A stretch of DNA of 64,000 nt from Oscillospiraceae bacterium (GCA_021203065.1 JAJQBX010000027.1:34701-98700), one strand, 5' to 3'. Counted from the stretch's first letter, positions 25,774-35,225 are shown. Numbers and translations: made by a program. The notes: generated by a model from the letters alone, not told the origin.

Positions 25774-27084
25774 TCAGATAATTGCCAGAAGCAACATCAA
25801 AAGGAAGAGGAGAATCAGAACTCCTATTACCACAAAGCCAACAATAGCTCCCTTGCGGCACATCTTCCAGTTGCGGTAGTGCCTGAGCTTCTTGAATATA
25901 AGACCCAAGATGATACCGATAATCGGCAGGAAGAACGAGAATATAGCATATCCCTTGGCACCGGTGTCGTGGATAGGAGCGTTGAGGAACTGCTCCTCTG
26001 CAGCGGCATCCTGTGCGTCAAGCTCCTTCTCGGTGGGCTCATAAACTTCGCCCTCCTCGAGGATGGTTACAGACTTGATTACCTCATTCTTCTCACGAAG
26101 TGCCCTGTACTCCTCGATCTCCTTTGAGTTGCCATAGACAAAGTGATTGTGACCGATGTCGGCAAGATACGGCTGCTCCTCACTGTAGTCATGGATAGAG
26201 GGATCGTAGGTGTATAAGACCTTGTTCTTCTCAAGCTTCGGGTCGGGAATCGGGATAGCGGAGATGAGCGAGTGAGTGTACGGGTGAAGCGGGAAGTTGA
26301 AGAGCTCCTCCGCATCCGCAATCTCGACGATGTCGCCCTTGTAGATAACGCCGATTCTGTCGGAAATGAATCTTACGATTGAGAGGTCATGGGCGATGAA
26401 GAGGTATGTAACCCCGTCGTCCTCCTGAAACTTCTTCATAAGGTTCAGAACCTGTGCACGGATGGAAACGTCGAGTGCAGAGATAGGCTCGTCGGCTACA
26501 ACCAGCTCCGGCTTCATAACCATTGCTCTTGCCAAGCCGATTCTTTGTCTCTGACCACCGGAAAACTCATGCGGGTAACGGGTGAGATGCTCAGGAAGAA
26601 GTCCTACCTCCTTGATTATATCCTCGACCTTCTGAACTCTGTCCGCCTCGTTTTCATAGAGGTGGAAGTTGTAAAGACCTTCAGATACGATATAATCAAC
26701 TGTTGCACGCTCATTGAGAGATGCGGCAGGATCCTGAAATACCATCTGGATATTTCTTATAACCTCACGGTCGAGTGAATGGGGGATTTTGCCCGAAATT
26801 CTTACGCCCTTATAGAGGATTTCGCCTGCGGCGCAGGGATTTACTCTGATAACGGCACGACCGATTGTTGTCTTGCCTGAGCCTGACTCACCGACGAGGG
26901 AGAATGTCTCGCCCTTGTAGATGTCGAAGCTCGCATTTTTGACCGCCCTTACGGCGTTGTCGCCCTTACCGAAGGTAATATCGACGTTCCTTAGCTGTAG
27001 TAACACTTCTCTGCCGTTCTCGTCAATAGGACCTTGCTCCGGCAGATGTGACTGTGTTGCGCTGAAATCTTTATTTTTTGCCAA
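25774..27084 (-). CDS. oppF: oligopeptide ABC transporter ATPase (OppF-like) with C-terminal membrane tail
   Basis: The first 330 or so residues are a normal OppF ATPase: GESGSGKTT (Walker A, about 64-72), VFQDP Q-loop, FSGGQRQR signature, LVVADEP Walker B, IAHDLSIV, and the [17 protein letters not shown]-terminal motif. From about 360 on it adds an acidic linker and two membrane helices (about 370-391 and 412-436). OppF proteins normally end near 330 residues and have no membrane part, so this is a fusion that would tether the ATPase to the membrane. It is the last gene of oppA-B-C-D-F, 12 nt after oppD. The transporter imports peptides. Confidence 0.88.
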   Translation of the reverse strand: MAKNKDFSATQSHLPEQGPIDENGREVLLQLRNVDITFGKGDNAVRAVKNASFDIYKGETFSLVGESGSGKTTIGRAVIRVNPCAAGEILYKGVRISGKIPHSLDREVIRNIQMVFQDPAASLNERATVDYIVSEGLYNFHLYENEADRVQKVEDIIKEVGLLPEHLTRYPHEFSGGQRQRIGLARAMVMKPELVVADEPISALDVSIRAQVLNLMKKFQEDDGVTYLFIAHDLSIVRFISDRIGVIYKGDIVEIADAEELFNFPLHPYTHSLISAIPIPDPKLEKNKVLYTYDPSIHDYSEEQPYLADIGHNHFVYGNSKEIEEYRALREKNEVIKSVTILEEGEVYEPTEKELDAQDAAAEEQFLNAPIHDTGAKGYAIFSFFLPIIGIILGLIFKKLRHYRNWKMCRKGAIVGFVVIGVLILLFLLMLLLAII

Positions 27085-27096
27085 CGTCTACACCCC

Positions 27097-28851
27097 CTAT
27101 ATGTTGAATGCTCTGATGAGCTTGCCGTGAATATCCTCGATAGCCTCCGGCTTTTCCACCTTAGGCGCATCGGGATCGAGTAACCACGTCTTTGCATAAT
27201 GAGTCTCGGTGACCTGATACATCGGAGGCTCTTCAAGGGTGTCTATCTTGAGGCAGTAGGGGTTTCTCGGTGCAAACGCATCGCCGACAACCTCATTATA
27301 GAGCGACGGAGGCGTACCTGTTATAGAATAGAGCTTTGTGTTTCTCTGTGTGAGCTGAGGAAGACTCGACAGAAGTGCCCATGTGTAGGGGTGCTTCGGG
27401 TCGTAGAATACCTCTTCAACAGTTCCGAGCTCAACTATCTGACCGGCGTAGAGAACTGCTACTCTGTCCGCAATGTTAGCAACAACGCCCAAGTCGTGGG
27501 TGATGAATACTATCGTGTAGTGGAAGTCCTTCTGGAGGTCCTTGATAAGCTTCAGGATCTGAGCCTGAATTGTAACGTCAAGCGCAGTTGTAGGCTCGTC
27601 GCAGATGAGGATCTTCGGCTGGCAGGAGAGTGCAATTGCAATAACGATTCTCTGTCTCATACCGCCAGAATACTGGAACGGATAGTCGTCGAATCTCTTT
27701 TCAGGGTTCGGAATACCGACCTTGTGCATGAGCTCAAGTGCTTTTCTTCTTGCCTCAACCTCGCTGCAGCCCTGATGCTTGATGATTATTGATGTAATCT
27801 GCTTGCCGATTGTGATGATCGGGTTCAATGATGTCATAGGGTCTTGGAAGACGGTTGCGATTCTTCTGCCTCTGATCTGCGCCCAGTCCTTACCGAACTT
27901 GACGTTTGCAAGGTTAAGTACGCATGTGCCGTGAAGAGCTTCATCAGTCTCATCAAGATATGCTACTCTGAATGCAACTGTGTCGAAGACTGCGTTTCTT
28001 GCATTTTCGTCGTTAAGGTCGACGCCAAACTTCATCGCTTTCTTAAGAGCCTTGAGAAGATTATTGAACAGACCATAACGCTGTCTTGTACCGTATCTTC
28101 CGATGGAGAGGCAGATTTCCTTTGCAAGGATTTCGTTTCTTTCTATCGTTTCCTCGGAAATAGAACCGGATATTTCAGACTGATACTGCGCCTTGAGCGA
28201 AGCCATCTTCTCGTTGTAGCTTGAAAGATAGCTTGCATCAGCCTTGGAAGCCCTCTTGTGCTCAGCCTCAAGAGTCTTGGATGCAGCTCTGAGCTTCTTG
28301 ATTTCAGAGTCAAGGTAGGAAATCTTGTTGCTTAATTCCTTGATTTCTGCCTTGTCCTTCTTCGGGTCAAGGGTCTGCTTTAAGTTGTAAGCGTCGGTGC
28401 GGTCGGCAATGAGATCCTTCTCCTTTGCCTGTTCGTCGTTCAATTCAGCCGAGCTTAAGCCCTCACGACCTCTTTTCTCAGATTCGAGTTCCACAATCTT
28501 TTTATAGGTCTCAGCACCCAGCTCGAGCTTTGAATACTCGTTGAGCTTGTTGTAAGCCGTGCTCTCAAGCTTCTTTATGCTCTGAGAGAGCGCAACGTGG
28601 GTGTCGGAAAGCTCAGGGTCGTTGAAGATGATTTCGCCGCCGCTGATGTAACCGTTCTGGTCGTTCATGCCGGTGAAGCACTTTGTGAAAACAGACTTAC
28701 CGGAACCGGACTCGCCGACTATCGCTATCGACTCCTCTTCGTAGATGTCGAGGGAAATGCCTCTGATAGCGGTCAGCACTCTGCCTCTTACCTTGAACTG
28801 CAGATGCACGTCCTTGGCGGAGAGCAATACTTTCTTATCATTATTTTCCAT
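27097..28851 (-). CDS. oppD: oligopeptide ABC transporter ATPase (OppD-like) with ~240-residue insertion
   Basis: Walker A (VGESGSGKS, about 45-53) and the Q-loop (VFQDPMTSLNP, about 334-344) are separated by about 280 residues instead of the usual 50 or so. The extra stretch (about 80-322) is rich in Lys/Glu/Ala heptad-like sequence (for example ELSNKISYLDSEIKKLRAAS), so it is probably a coiled coil. After it come YSGGMRQR, ILICDEPTTALD and HPYTWALLSSLPQL, all normal. The reading frame is unbroken, so this is a true insertion. It pairs with OppF to drive peptide import. Start ATG 28851; spacing to oppC is 15 nt. Confidence 0.9.
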   Translation of the reverse strand: MENNDKKVLLSAKDVHLQFKVRGRVLTAIRGISLDIYEEESIAIVGESGSGKSVFTKCFTGMNDQNGYISGGEIIFNDPELSDTHVALSQSIKKLESTAYNKLNEYSKLELGAETYKKIVELESEKRGREGLSSAELNDEQAKEKDLIADRTDAYNLKQTLDPKKDKAEIKELSNKISYLDSEIKKLRAASKTLEAEHKRASKADASYLSSYNEKMASLKAQYQSEISGSISEETIERNEILAKEICLSIGRYGTRQRYGLFNNLLKALKKAMKFGVDLNDENARNAVFDTVAFRVAYLDETDEALHGTCVLNLANVKFGKDWAQIRGRRIATVFQDPMTSLNPIITIGKQITSIIIKHQGCSEVEARRKALELMHKVGIPNPEKRFDDYPFQYSGGMRQRIVIAIALSCQPKILICDEPTTALDVTIQAQILKLIKDLQKDFHYTIVFITHDLGVVANIADRVAVLYAGQIVELGTVEEVFYDPKHPYTWALLSSLPQLTQRNTKLYSITGTPPSLYNEVVGDAFAPRNPYCLKIDTLEEPPMYQVTETHYAKTWLLDPDAPKVEKPEAIEDIHGKLIRAFNI

Positions 28852-28866
28852 TAAGCTTCACCCCCG

Positions 28867-29841
28867 TCACATATGAGTTCTCGGGTCGGTAGCGTCGCCC
28901 AGATTCTGTCCTACTACATAGAGGACTATTGTGATTATGGAAACTACTGCAACAGGGCACCAGAATTCCCACTGCCAGCCGGGAGTTACCATTGCAACCT
29001 CGGCGTCGTAGATAAGGCGTCCCAAGGACATATCCGACATACCCATTCCGATGTAGGCTAAGAATACTTCGTAGGAAATGTACGAGGGGATTTCTGTAGC
29101 TGCCAAGGTAACGATAACGGAGGTCATGAACGGGAGAATGTTCTTTATGGCAATCTTCAACGTCGACGTTCCCAAGCACCTTGATGCAAGGTTATAGTCA
29201 CGGTCTCTTATAATTACTACCTGCGTTCGTATGAAGTATGCAATTCCTATCCATCCGGTAATCGTAAGAGCGAATACCATCGTCCAGAAGCTTGCAGTGA
29301 AGATCATAACCAGAACGGAGATGAGGAGGATATACGGAACGTTGCCGACGATGTTGTAGATCGGGATCATAATCTGGTCGAATCTCTTTGAGAAGCCCCA
29401 GACTGCGCCGAGCACAACGCCTATCGTCATGTTGATAAGTGCGCATATGAATGCGAGCGAGACGGATATTCTTGCACCGTACCAGATGGCATCAAAGGTG
29501 GACTGTCCTGACGAACCTGTACCGAATATCCAGTGGATGCTGAAGCCGAACTTCTCGATTGCCGCAAAGGGCGTCAGATGCTTGGCTGTGGCATCGGTGA
29601 GGTTTGCGAACTTGTCGTATGTGGTTACCGCAGGATAGAGATAGGTAAACAGAACTATGACTCCGAGCAAACAGAGGATTACTATGTTTATCTTCTTGCG
29701 GAAGAAGACACGGAAAACAGAGTGCCAGTAGGAATAACGCGGTGCGGTTATTCTTTCAGCTTCCTCCTCGTTGTTGTCAACATGCGCAAAGAGCTCTTCC
29801 TTTGAAAGACCATACTTTTCAGATATTTCAAATGTTGTCAT
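28867..29841 (-). CDS. oppC: oligopeptide ABC transporter permease (OppC-like)
   Basis: The 324-residue membrane protein has a cytoplasmic N-terminus with an SKEELFAHV-type amphipathic stretch and six membrane helices. It has the binding-protein-dependent permease domain with the coupling segment RDRDYNLASRCLGTSTLKIAIKNILP. Length is near normal for OppC, unlike the other four operon members. It forms the channel with OppB. It lies 6 nt downstream of oppB and 15 nt upstream of oppD. Confidence 0.93.
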   Translation of the reverse strand: MTTFEISEKYGLSKEELFAHVDNNEEEAERITAPRYSYWHSVFRVFFRKKINIVILCLLGVIVLFTYLYPAVTTYDKFANLTDATAKHLTPFAAIEKFGFSIHWIFGTGSSGQSTFDAIWYGARISVSLAFICALINMTIGVVLGAVWGFSKRFDQIMIPIYNIVGNVPYILLISVLVMIFTASFWTMVFALTITGWIGIAYFIRTQVVIIRDRDYNLASRCLGTSTLKIAIKNILPFMTSVIVTLAATEIPSYISYEVFLAYIGMGMSDMSLGRLIYDAEVAMVTPGWQWEFWCPVAVVSIITIVLYVVGQNLGDATDPRTHM

Positions 29842-29847
29842 ATTCTA

Positions 29848-31425
29848 TCACCGCGCTTTCGAAGTAAAGTTGATTCTCGGGTCTACGAGCGACATCAGTA
29901 CATCTCCCAAGATAAGTGAGATAACCGACAGCAAAGCGTAGAAGAGAGTGACGCCGACGATGACCGAGTTGTCATAGGCGTTGATAGCCTTGGTAAGGAG
30001 GTTACCAGCACCCGGCACTGAGTAAACACGCTCGGTGATGATGGCACCTGTAAGTGCTCCGAGGACTGTTCCCGGAATACCGTGTACAATCGGGATGATT
30101 GAGTTCTTTAAGATGTGACCACGGAAGATTTCGCCCTCGGTAAGACCGCCTGCACGGGCAAACTTGACATAGTCGGAGTTCATCTGGTCGATCATGTAAC
30201 GTCTTATCCACTTCATCAGACTTGCGATCGACGGCAAAGCGAGTGAAACGATAGGCAAGACGTAGTAAATCGGCGTCGCTATATCTATCATGAACGTCGT
30301 CGGGAAGCCGAGCTTTCCGCCTATTGCCTTGAAGAGGAAGATATATGCGAGCGAAGGAACAGCAATCATGAAGATGATATAGACAGTTCCTAACTTGTCG
30401 AAGAACTTGTCCTTATGCTGCGCCATGAGTATTCCAAGCGGAACACCGAAGAGGTAAGCAAGAATTGAGGATATGATACCGATTACGAATGAGTATCCCA
30501 TTCTTGACATACCGGTCTTGTAAGATATTGTATTTGTATAGTTATCGGTGTATCTTTCCTGATAAACGGCATTGTTGTCAAGGCTTCCTGACACATAGGT
30601 AGCAGTGTGGAGATTATCCGCACTGTCCTCAACAAGTCCTGTCGGATAGATTGTCTCCTGCTTGACGTAGCTTCCCTGCGTCTGCGTCATCGTCTGGATG
30701 ATGTCAATGCCCTGATTTACCGAATAGGAAACACCAAGGTTTATCGTGATGAAGTTCTGATGAATGAACGGGAACTGATCGTCAAAGTAGAGTAAATACT
30801 TGTGAGTCGTTCCGTTTCCTATAATCGCCGGTGAGAATTTCTCGCCGCCATAAACGGGGTCGTACCATGTGAATGTAAGCCCACGCTCACCGACATCGTC
30901 CTCAACCGTGTGGATGTTGTCGACTGTAAAGATGCTTGTAAGATATGTCCAGAGTCTTTGGAGAACCGGGATATTCTTATAAGCGAAAAGCTGCTGTGTG
31001 CCACCGGATACCAGCCTGTTCTGAACTACTACTGCGTTCATTCTGACAACAGTGTAGCCCTTGCTTTCGTAGTAATCGGTGAATTTCTGAACGTATTCGG
31101 AAACAGCTTCCGAGTCGTTCTCTGCGGTTCTGCCGAATGAAACAACGCTTGATCGGGTGTCTTCGTCGATTTCGCCGTTGTTATAGAGTTCGTTGATGTA
31201 ATCAGAATAGGTTACGTAATCGAGGTAGCCATACTCCTCCCACTTCTGATACATATAGGTTGTTTTGGTGTTACTGCTCTGCTTGGAGTAAAGAGTATCA
31301 GACGAGAATATCAATTGCCTGTCCATGAGGGTATAAATCAGGATCATGACTATCGCTACGACTGCTATGACAGAGAGCAAACCCGTTACTATTCTTTTTA
31401 TAAGATATTTTGCCACTTTGTCCAC
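29848..31425 (-). CDS. oppB: oligopeptide ABC transporter permease (OppB-like) with large extracytoplasmic insertion
   Basis: The 525-residue protein starts with one membrane helix (about 9-32), followed by roughly 270 extracytoplasmic residues. Then come the other five helices of the permease domain (from MSRMGYSFVIGIISSILAYL), including the coupling segment YVKFARAGGLTEGEIFRGHILKN. OppB proteins are usually 305-340 residues, so about 200 residues are added between helices 1 and 2, on the side that meets the binding protein. The long solute-binding protein OppA in the same operon may dock there. ATG 31425. Confidence 0.9.
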   Translation of the reverse strand: MDKVAKYLIKRIVTGLLSVIAVVAIVMILIYTLMDRQLIFSSDTLYSKQSSNTKTTYMYQKWEEYGYLDYVTYSDYINELYNNGEIDEDTRSSVVSFGRTAENDSEAVSEYVQKFTDYYESKGYTVVRMNAVVVQNRLVSGGTQQLFAYKNIPVLQRLWTYLTSIFTVDNIHTVEDDVGERGLTFTWYDPVYGGEKFSPAIIGNGTTHKYLLYFDDQFPFIHQNFITINLGVSYSVNQGIDIIQTMTQTQGSYVKQETIYPTGLVEDSADNLHTATYVSGSLDNNAVYQERYTDNYTNTISYKTGMSRMGYSFVIGIISSILAYLFGVPLGILMAQHKDKFFDKLGTVYIIFMIAVPSLAYIFLFKAIGGKLGFPTTFMIDIATPIYYVLPIVSLALPSIASLMKWIRRYMIDQMNSDYVKFARAGGLTEGEIFRGHILKNSIIPIVHGIPGTVLGALTGAIITERVYSVPGAGNLLTKAINAYDNSVIVGVTLFYALLSVISLILGDVLMSLVDPRINFTSKAR

Positions 31426-31512
31426 CTGTCCTTACATAGGAAACAGCCGCCGCTATTCCCCATTTTTCGCACTGCTATTAAACAGCACCAATTATTCTGT
31501 CGGTTTATCTTT

Positions 31513-31558
31513 GTCAGAAATCCCCCAAAAGCCTTGACTCTTGGGGGATCGTTTCTGA
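31513..31558 (-). promoter_or_regulatory. intercistronic hairpin between oppA and oppB
   Basis: Long stem TCAGAAATCCCCCAA (31514-31528) with TTGGGGGAT and TTTCTGA (31541-31557). No long U-run follows on the minus strand, so it is more likely an mRNA stabiliser or partial terminator that lets oppA be expressed above the rest. Confidence 0.6.
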
Positions 31559-31616
31559 TTTAAGATTTAAAGCTTTGCTTGTTCAGATTAAATTGATCTG
31601 ATTCCTACAGTCAGGA

Positions 31617-33872
31617 TTAATAACCGTAGATACCGAGGTCCTGCAACATAGAACCATCGCCGTAACGGTAGAGAGTTCCGAGGTAGGTGGAAGGATCACC
31701 GAAGTCAGGACCCCAACCGGACATTGTGGAGAGGTTGTAGTTAGCACCGTAACCACCGTCGAAGTAGTAGCCTGCCCAGAGGTAATCGGTTGTGCTGGAA
31801 GCGGTGAGGAGGTCGATAACAACCAGTCCGCCAAGAGCTTCCTCGATAGAGGTCTTGAGAACCTGTGCCATGTTGACAACGATTTCAGAGGTGTTGTAGG
31901 TAGCATACTCAAGGTGAATCGGGTTGTCCTCGTCGATTACGATACCCTCAGCAGCGAGCTCTTCGATAGCAAGCTCGAGCTCCTCAACAGCAGCCTCAAC
32001 ATTGTACCAGCCGTCGAATCCGAAGGACGAATTGGTCTCGGAATCCCAAACGGTGATTGCTACGCCGTCAGCATCGAGCTGATCCTGAACAATCTGACCG
32101 TAGTAGGTGCCTGCAGGATAAGTAACGGAAGTGCCGTTGATCTCAACAGTGACTTCTTCCTCGAGGGATACGAAGTTACCGGGAGTGTAGGAGTTGGAGA
32201 GGTTAGCAGCAGCAAGCTCATCACCAACAGACTGAGCTTCCCAAGAAACTCTGTCAAAGCTCATAACGATTGCTCTTCTGAAGTGAACGTTGGTAACTGC
32301 AGCGTTGGTTCTCTCGAGTTCCTCATCAGAGAGGGAGGAAACCATTACAGTAGAGTCGTTCTGGTTGGAAGTAGCGATTCTCCAGAGGTTGATCCATCCA
32401 CAGTAAGAAGTGGTAGATGCCTCAGTGGTGTAGAGGTAGTCATCGGATGAATAGCCGGCAGCAAGTGCGAGCTGGAGAGCAGCACTGTTAAGACCTGCGG
32501 AAGCGGTCAAACCGGATACACAGCTGTTGTAGGAGAGGGTGGAGTCGGTACCGTCGTTGTAGAGCCAAGTAACCTTCTTGAGGGTTACGTTCTCTGCATT
32601 CCAGTAGCTCTCGTTAGCAGTCCAAACTACAGTGTTCTCATTGGTGTACTGAGTGAGGAGATATGCGCCGTTGTAAGCGATAGTCTCGAGGGAAGTACCA
32701 TAGAGGTAGTCGGAAGCTGAAGCATCATACTCAGAACCGAACTTGCCGCCCATGGACTCATAGTAGCTTCTGCAAAGAGGAGCGAAGATGTTGTAGGTGA
32801 GCATAGTCTCGAAGTAAGGAACTTCGGTCTCAAGGTGATAAACCAAGGTGTAGTCGTCAACAGCCTCGATACCAACCTCAGAGAAGTCAGTGATCTCGCC
32901 GGAGAGGTACTCGGAAACACCGGAAATAATGCCTTCGAGGAGGTACTCAGTACCAGCCTGAGCATCGAGAAGGTGCTGAAGTCCAGCTACCCAGTCGTCA
33001 GCGGTGACGTCTGCAACATATCTGCCCTGATAGTCAACCCAAGTTGCACCCTCACGGATGTGGAAGGTCCAAGTCAGACCATCGTCGGAAACTTCCCAGC
33101 TCTCAGCGAGTGCAGCCTGAAGGGTTCCTTCAACGTCATACTGTACGAGGCTTGAGAGGCACTGTACGAGCGGCTCGAAGTCTGCAGAACGGTATGTAGC
33201 AAGAATGTCGAAGGTCTGAAGGTCGGATGAGTAGTACCAAGTAGCTTCATCGGTGAAGGTGTAGCCCTGCTCGGTGAGGTAAGCGGTAACTTCCTCAAGG
33301 TAGGTGCCAGTTCCTCTGAGCTCTTCCCAGAGTTCCTTGCAGTAGTCTCTGTCAGCTACAGTGATGAGATCGGTAGTAACGAGATAGGTCTCGTATCTGT
33401 CGGAATCCCAGCCCCAGTTAGCATAAGGATAAGTGTGAGCTACAACTCTTGACATAGCGTAGTTAACGCCAGAGTTCTGAGTCGGATACAGTGTAGCGGA
33501 CTCAAGGAGCTTAGCCTCTGCGATTGCAAAGAGTGCATAACGGGTGGAAAGATCGGATTCCGCGTTAGCAGCCTCATAAGCTTCCTCGAACTCGCCGAGT
33601 GCGTTCTTATAAAGAGCGTCAGACAATTCAGCGTATGCCTCAAGGTCAATTTCGCCGTCATCGCCGTAGATATTAGCGGCAAGAGCAGAAATTACTGAAT
33701 AAGCGCTCTCTTCGGATTCTTCGCTGTCACCGGTATCATCGGTAGCAACGGTATCGTCGGTGCTGGAATCTGCAGAATTGGTAGTATCAGTATCAGTAGA
33801 AGTGCTACCACAAGCAGAGAAGCAGGAAAGAACCATTGCAACAGCTAAGATCATAGCAAGTAGTCTTTTCAT
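31617..33872 (-). CDS. oppA: oligopeptide-binding lipoprotein (OppA-like)
   Basis: The 751-residue protein has a lipoprotein signal (CFSACGS, Cys21), a Thr/Ser/Asp-rich linker, and the family 5 solute-binding fold. The motif SWEVSDDGLTWTFHIREGATWVDYQG marks SBP_bac_5. About 150-200 residues are extra compared with typical OppA (540-600), mainly a helical N-terminal region (about 55-190). It captures peptides outside the cell for OppBCDF. GGAGG lies 10 nt before ATG 33872. It is first in the operon, behind a leader of about 250 nt. Confidence 0.92.
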   Translation of the reverse strand: MKRLLAMILAVAMVLSCFSACGSTSTDTDTTNSADSSTDDTVATDDTGDSEESEESAYSVISALAANIYGDDGEIDLEAYAELSDALYKNALGEFEEAYEAANAESDLSTRYALFAIAEAKLLESATLYPTQNSGVNYAMSRVVAHTYPYANWGWDSDRYETYLVTTDLITVADRDYCKELWEELRGTGTYLEEVTAYLTEQGYTFTDEATWYYSSDLQTFDILATYRSADFEPLVQCLSSLVQYDVEGTLQAALAESWEVSDDGLTWTFHIREGATWVDYQGRYVADVTADDWVAGLQHLLDAQAGTEYLLEGIISGVSEYLSGEITDFSEVGIEAVDDYTLVYHLETEVPYFETMLTYNIFAPLCRSYYESMGGKFGSEYDASASDYLYGTSLETIAYNGAYLLTQYTNENTVVWTANESYWNAENVTLKKVTWLYNDGTDSTLSYNSCVSGLTASAGLNSAALQLALAAGYSSDDYLYTTEASTTSYCGWINLWRIATSNQNDSTVMVSSLSDEELERTNAAVTNVHFRRAIVMSFDRVSWEAQSVGDELAAANLSNSYTPGNFVSLEEEVTVEINGTSVTYPAGTYYGQIVQDQLDADGVAITVWDSETNSSFGFDGWYNVEAAVEELELAIEELAAEGIVIDEDNPIHLEYATYNTSEIVVNMAQVLKTSIEEALGGLVVIDLLTASSTTDYLWAGYYFDGGYGANYNLSTMSGWGPDFGDPSTYLGTLYRYGDGSMLQDLGIYGY

Positions 33873-34120
33873 GTTAGATTTACCTCCAATAAATTTCGTG
33901 CGGACGCCTTATTCAGCCCGACTTTTGTCAAGCTGTCAGCACGACGCCCGGACGTGCTTTCTGAATACACTATTATAATATCAGGCGCATGCGCCACGCT
34001 TAGTACACGCCGCACCAATGTGTATTCCCCGTGTGAGATCAGCTCGGTCAATTTAAAACGTTGAAGTCAGCCACAATTTGTGACCGCCACGTGTTGAAAG
34101 ACTTCACCTATCTTCACGAT
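33873..34120 (-). promoter_or_regulatory. long untranslated leader of oppA
   Basis: About 250 nt between the predicted start near 34120 and the oppA ATG hold no plausible gene. Several stems can form, for example GCACG(TCCGGGCGT)CGTGC around 33940-33958. No known riboswitch class was recognised. It may carry peptide- or nutrient-responsive control. Confidence 0.4.
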
Positions 34121-34126
34121 TGTTTC

Positions 34127-34155
34127 ATTATACGCCTTTTAAGTTCACTTGTCAA
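34127..34155 (-). promoter_or_regulatory. oppABCDF promoter
   Basis: Minus-strand TTGACA (34150-34155), a 17-nt spacer and TATAAT (34127-34132). Confidence 0.8.
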
Positions 34156-34372
34156 TAGAACTCGCAAATTTAGGCGATAAGACAAAAAACGCCTTGAATT
34201 TTTCACGTCGTTTTGGACAATTTGAAGAGTCTGACCGCCGAAAAGTAAGCAAATCTGGAAGTATTTGTAAAGAAAACATAAAATCCGTCATGACGGACAG
34301 AAAGTGAAATAATTCATATTTGCCCAAGTCACGACGGAGTTTTGTGAGATTTTTGCAAGTTTGGGGAGGGGA

Positions 34373-34888
34373 TTATTCATGGGAAATCTCCTTAATCGTC
34401 TTCCCAAGCTTGTGCTCAATCGTCAGGACATCCGGAAAGATAAGCCCCGACTGACCTTTATGTACAAGTGCAATTACTTTTCGGGCGGATCTGCCGAGCT
34501 CTCTCTCAAAAGCTCCATCGACTCTGACCGGAACGCCGTCCTTGGAGTTTATATACTGGCTTTCGAAATACTCTTCGGTTGTCGGGAACATATTCTGAAT
34601 CAGAAAAGCACTGTTGCGTCCAAGGACCTTTCCAAAAAGAATGGTGTCGCACCTGCCATATCTCTTTCGCTTGCTTTCGGCAATTTTCCGATACTTTTCG
34701 ATTTTGGAGCTTATGGGAATGACCCAATAAAGACCGGTTTTGCTGTCCAGATAGGCGTAGTAGCAGGGACGATTGTGCTCAAGCCCATCCTCTTCTGCCT
34801 TGTTCGGCATCAGAAACGGGTCAGGAAAATCGGAATAGAACTTATCAGAAATAAAGTAGAAACCACCAGCAACTGGATTTTCGACCAT
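34373..34888 (-). CDS. CptN/TenpN/ToxN-like type III toxin (endoribonuclease)
   Basis: The 171-residue protein has the type III toxin pattern: FYFISDKFYSDFPDPFLMPNK near the start, NRPCYYAYLD, WVIPISSKIEKYRKI, AFLIQNMFPTTEEYF and FPDVLTIEHKL. I take this as closest to CptN. Such toxins are RNases held inactive by their repeat RNA. ATG 34888 follows GGAGGG by 5 nt; the open frame extends far upstream, but that part covers the RNA repeats and terminator. Upstream lie, in order, a promoter, about two 46-nt repeats and a leaky terminator, the exact order of type III systems. The MscS gene is divergent. Confidence 0.85.
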   Translation of the reverse strand: MVENPVAGGFYFISDKFYSDFPDPFLMPNKAEEDGLEHNRPCYYAYLDSKTGLYWVIPISSKIEKYRKIAESKRKRYGRCDTILFGKVLGRNSAFLIQNMFPTTEEYFESQYINSKDGVPVRVDGAFERELGRSARKVIALVHKGQSGLIFPDVLTIEHKLGKTIKEISHE

Positions 34889-34902
34889 TTTGCCCTCCGA
34901 AA

Positions 34903-34933
34903 ACAAAAGGCTGTCGGAAAAGTCCAACAGCCA
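34903..34933 (-). terminator. terminator between the antitoxin repeats and the toxin gene
   Basis: GGCTGTTGGA(CTTT)TCCGACAGCC-type stem (34909-34932) followed by TTTTGTTTTC. In type III systems a hairpin here sets the RNA:toxin ratio. Confidence 0.85.
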
Positions 34934-35023
34934 AAAAATTTGAACTCGACCTTGTTTATACCGGAATATCGAGTACCGGTACACATTTGCGCTCGACCTT
35001 ATTTCAGTTGGGTATCGAGTACC
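34932..35023 (-). ncRNA. type III antitoxin RNA: two 46-nt repeats (CptI-like)
   Basis: On the minus strand GGTACTCGATA starts at 35023 and again at 34977, a period of 46 nt. Both units share CTCGA near the start and AAGGTCGAG 20-25 nt later, which pair as CTCGA/TCGAG, and both continue CAAAT. A degenerate third 3' half (AAGCGTTCAATGTTTG) precedes unit 1. The two units differ in the loop, as expected for processed antitoxin repeats that keep their structure. Confidence 0.8.
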
Positions 35024-35053
35024 AACAAACATTGAACGCTTGGGTTCACTTAT

Positions 35054-35082
35054 ATTATACCCAATATGAGCGGAATTGTCAA
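35054..35082 (-). promoter_or_regulatory. promoter of the type III toxin-antitoxin locus
   Basis: Minus-strand TTGACA (35077-35082), a 17-nt spacer and TATAAT (35054-35059), 30 nt before repeat unit 1. Confidence 0.85.
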
Positions 35083-35150
35083 CAGCTATTTTAATTTTCT
35101 CAGAATTCCGGCGCAGACCTATAGTATAGAGAATAGAGGTTTGCCTCTTC

Positions 35151-35179
35151 TTGACACCAACCCCCAACCCTGCTATAAT
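35151..35179 (+). promoter_or_regulatory. promoter of the MscS-family gene
   Basis: TTGACA (35151-35156), a 17-nt spacer and TATAAT (35174-35179). Confidence 0.8.
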
Positions 35180-35225
35180 ACTTGTAGTCAGAATCCAACA
35201 CTTGTTCAAATCAGGAGGTACAAAA

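Noticed and set aside
34361..35035. 224-codon open frame on the plus strand over the type III locus
   Set aside because: It lies antisense to the toxin and its RNA repeats, which together explain the sequence.
34889..35209. N-terminal 107-codon extension of the CptN-like gene
   Set aside because: It covers the promoter, RNA repeats and terminator, and the true ribosome site lies at 34894-34899.
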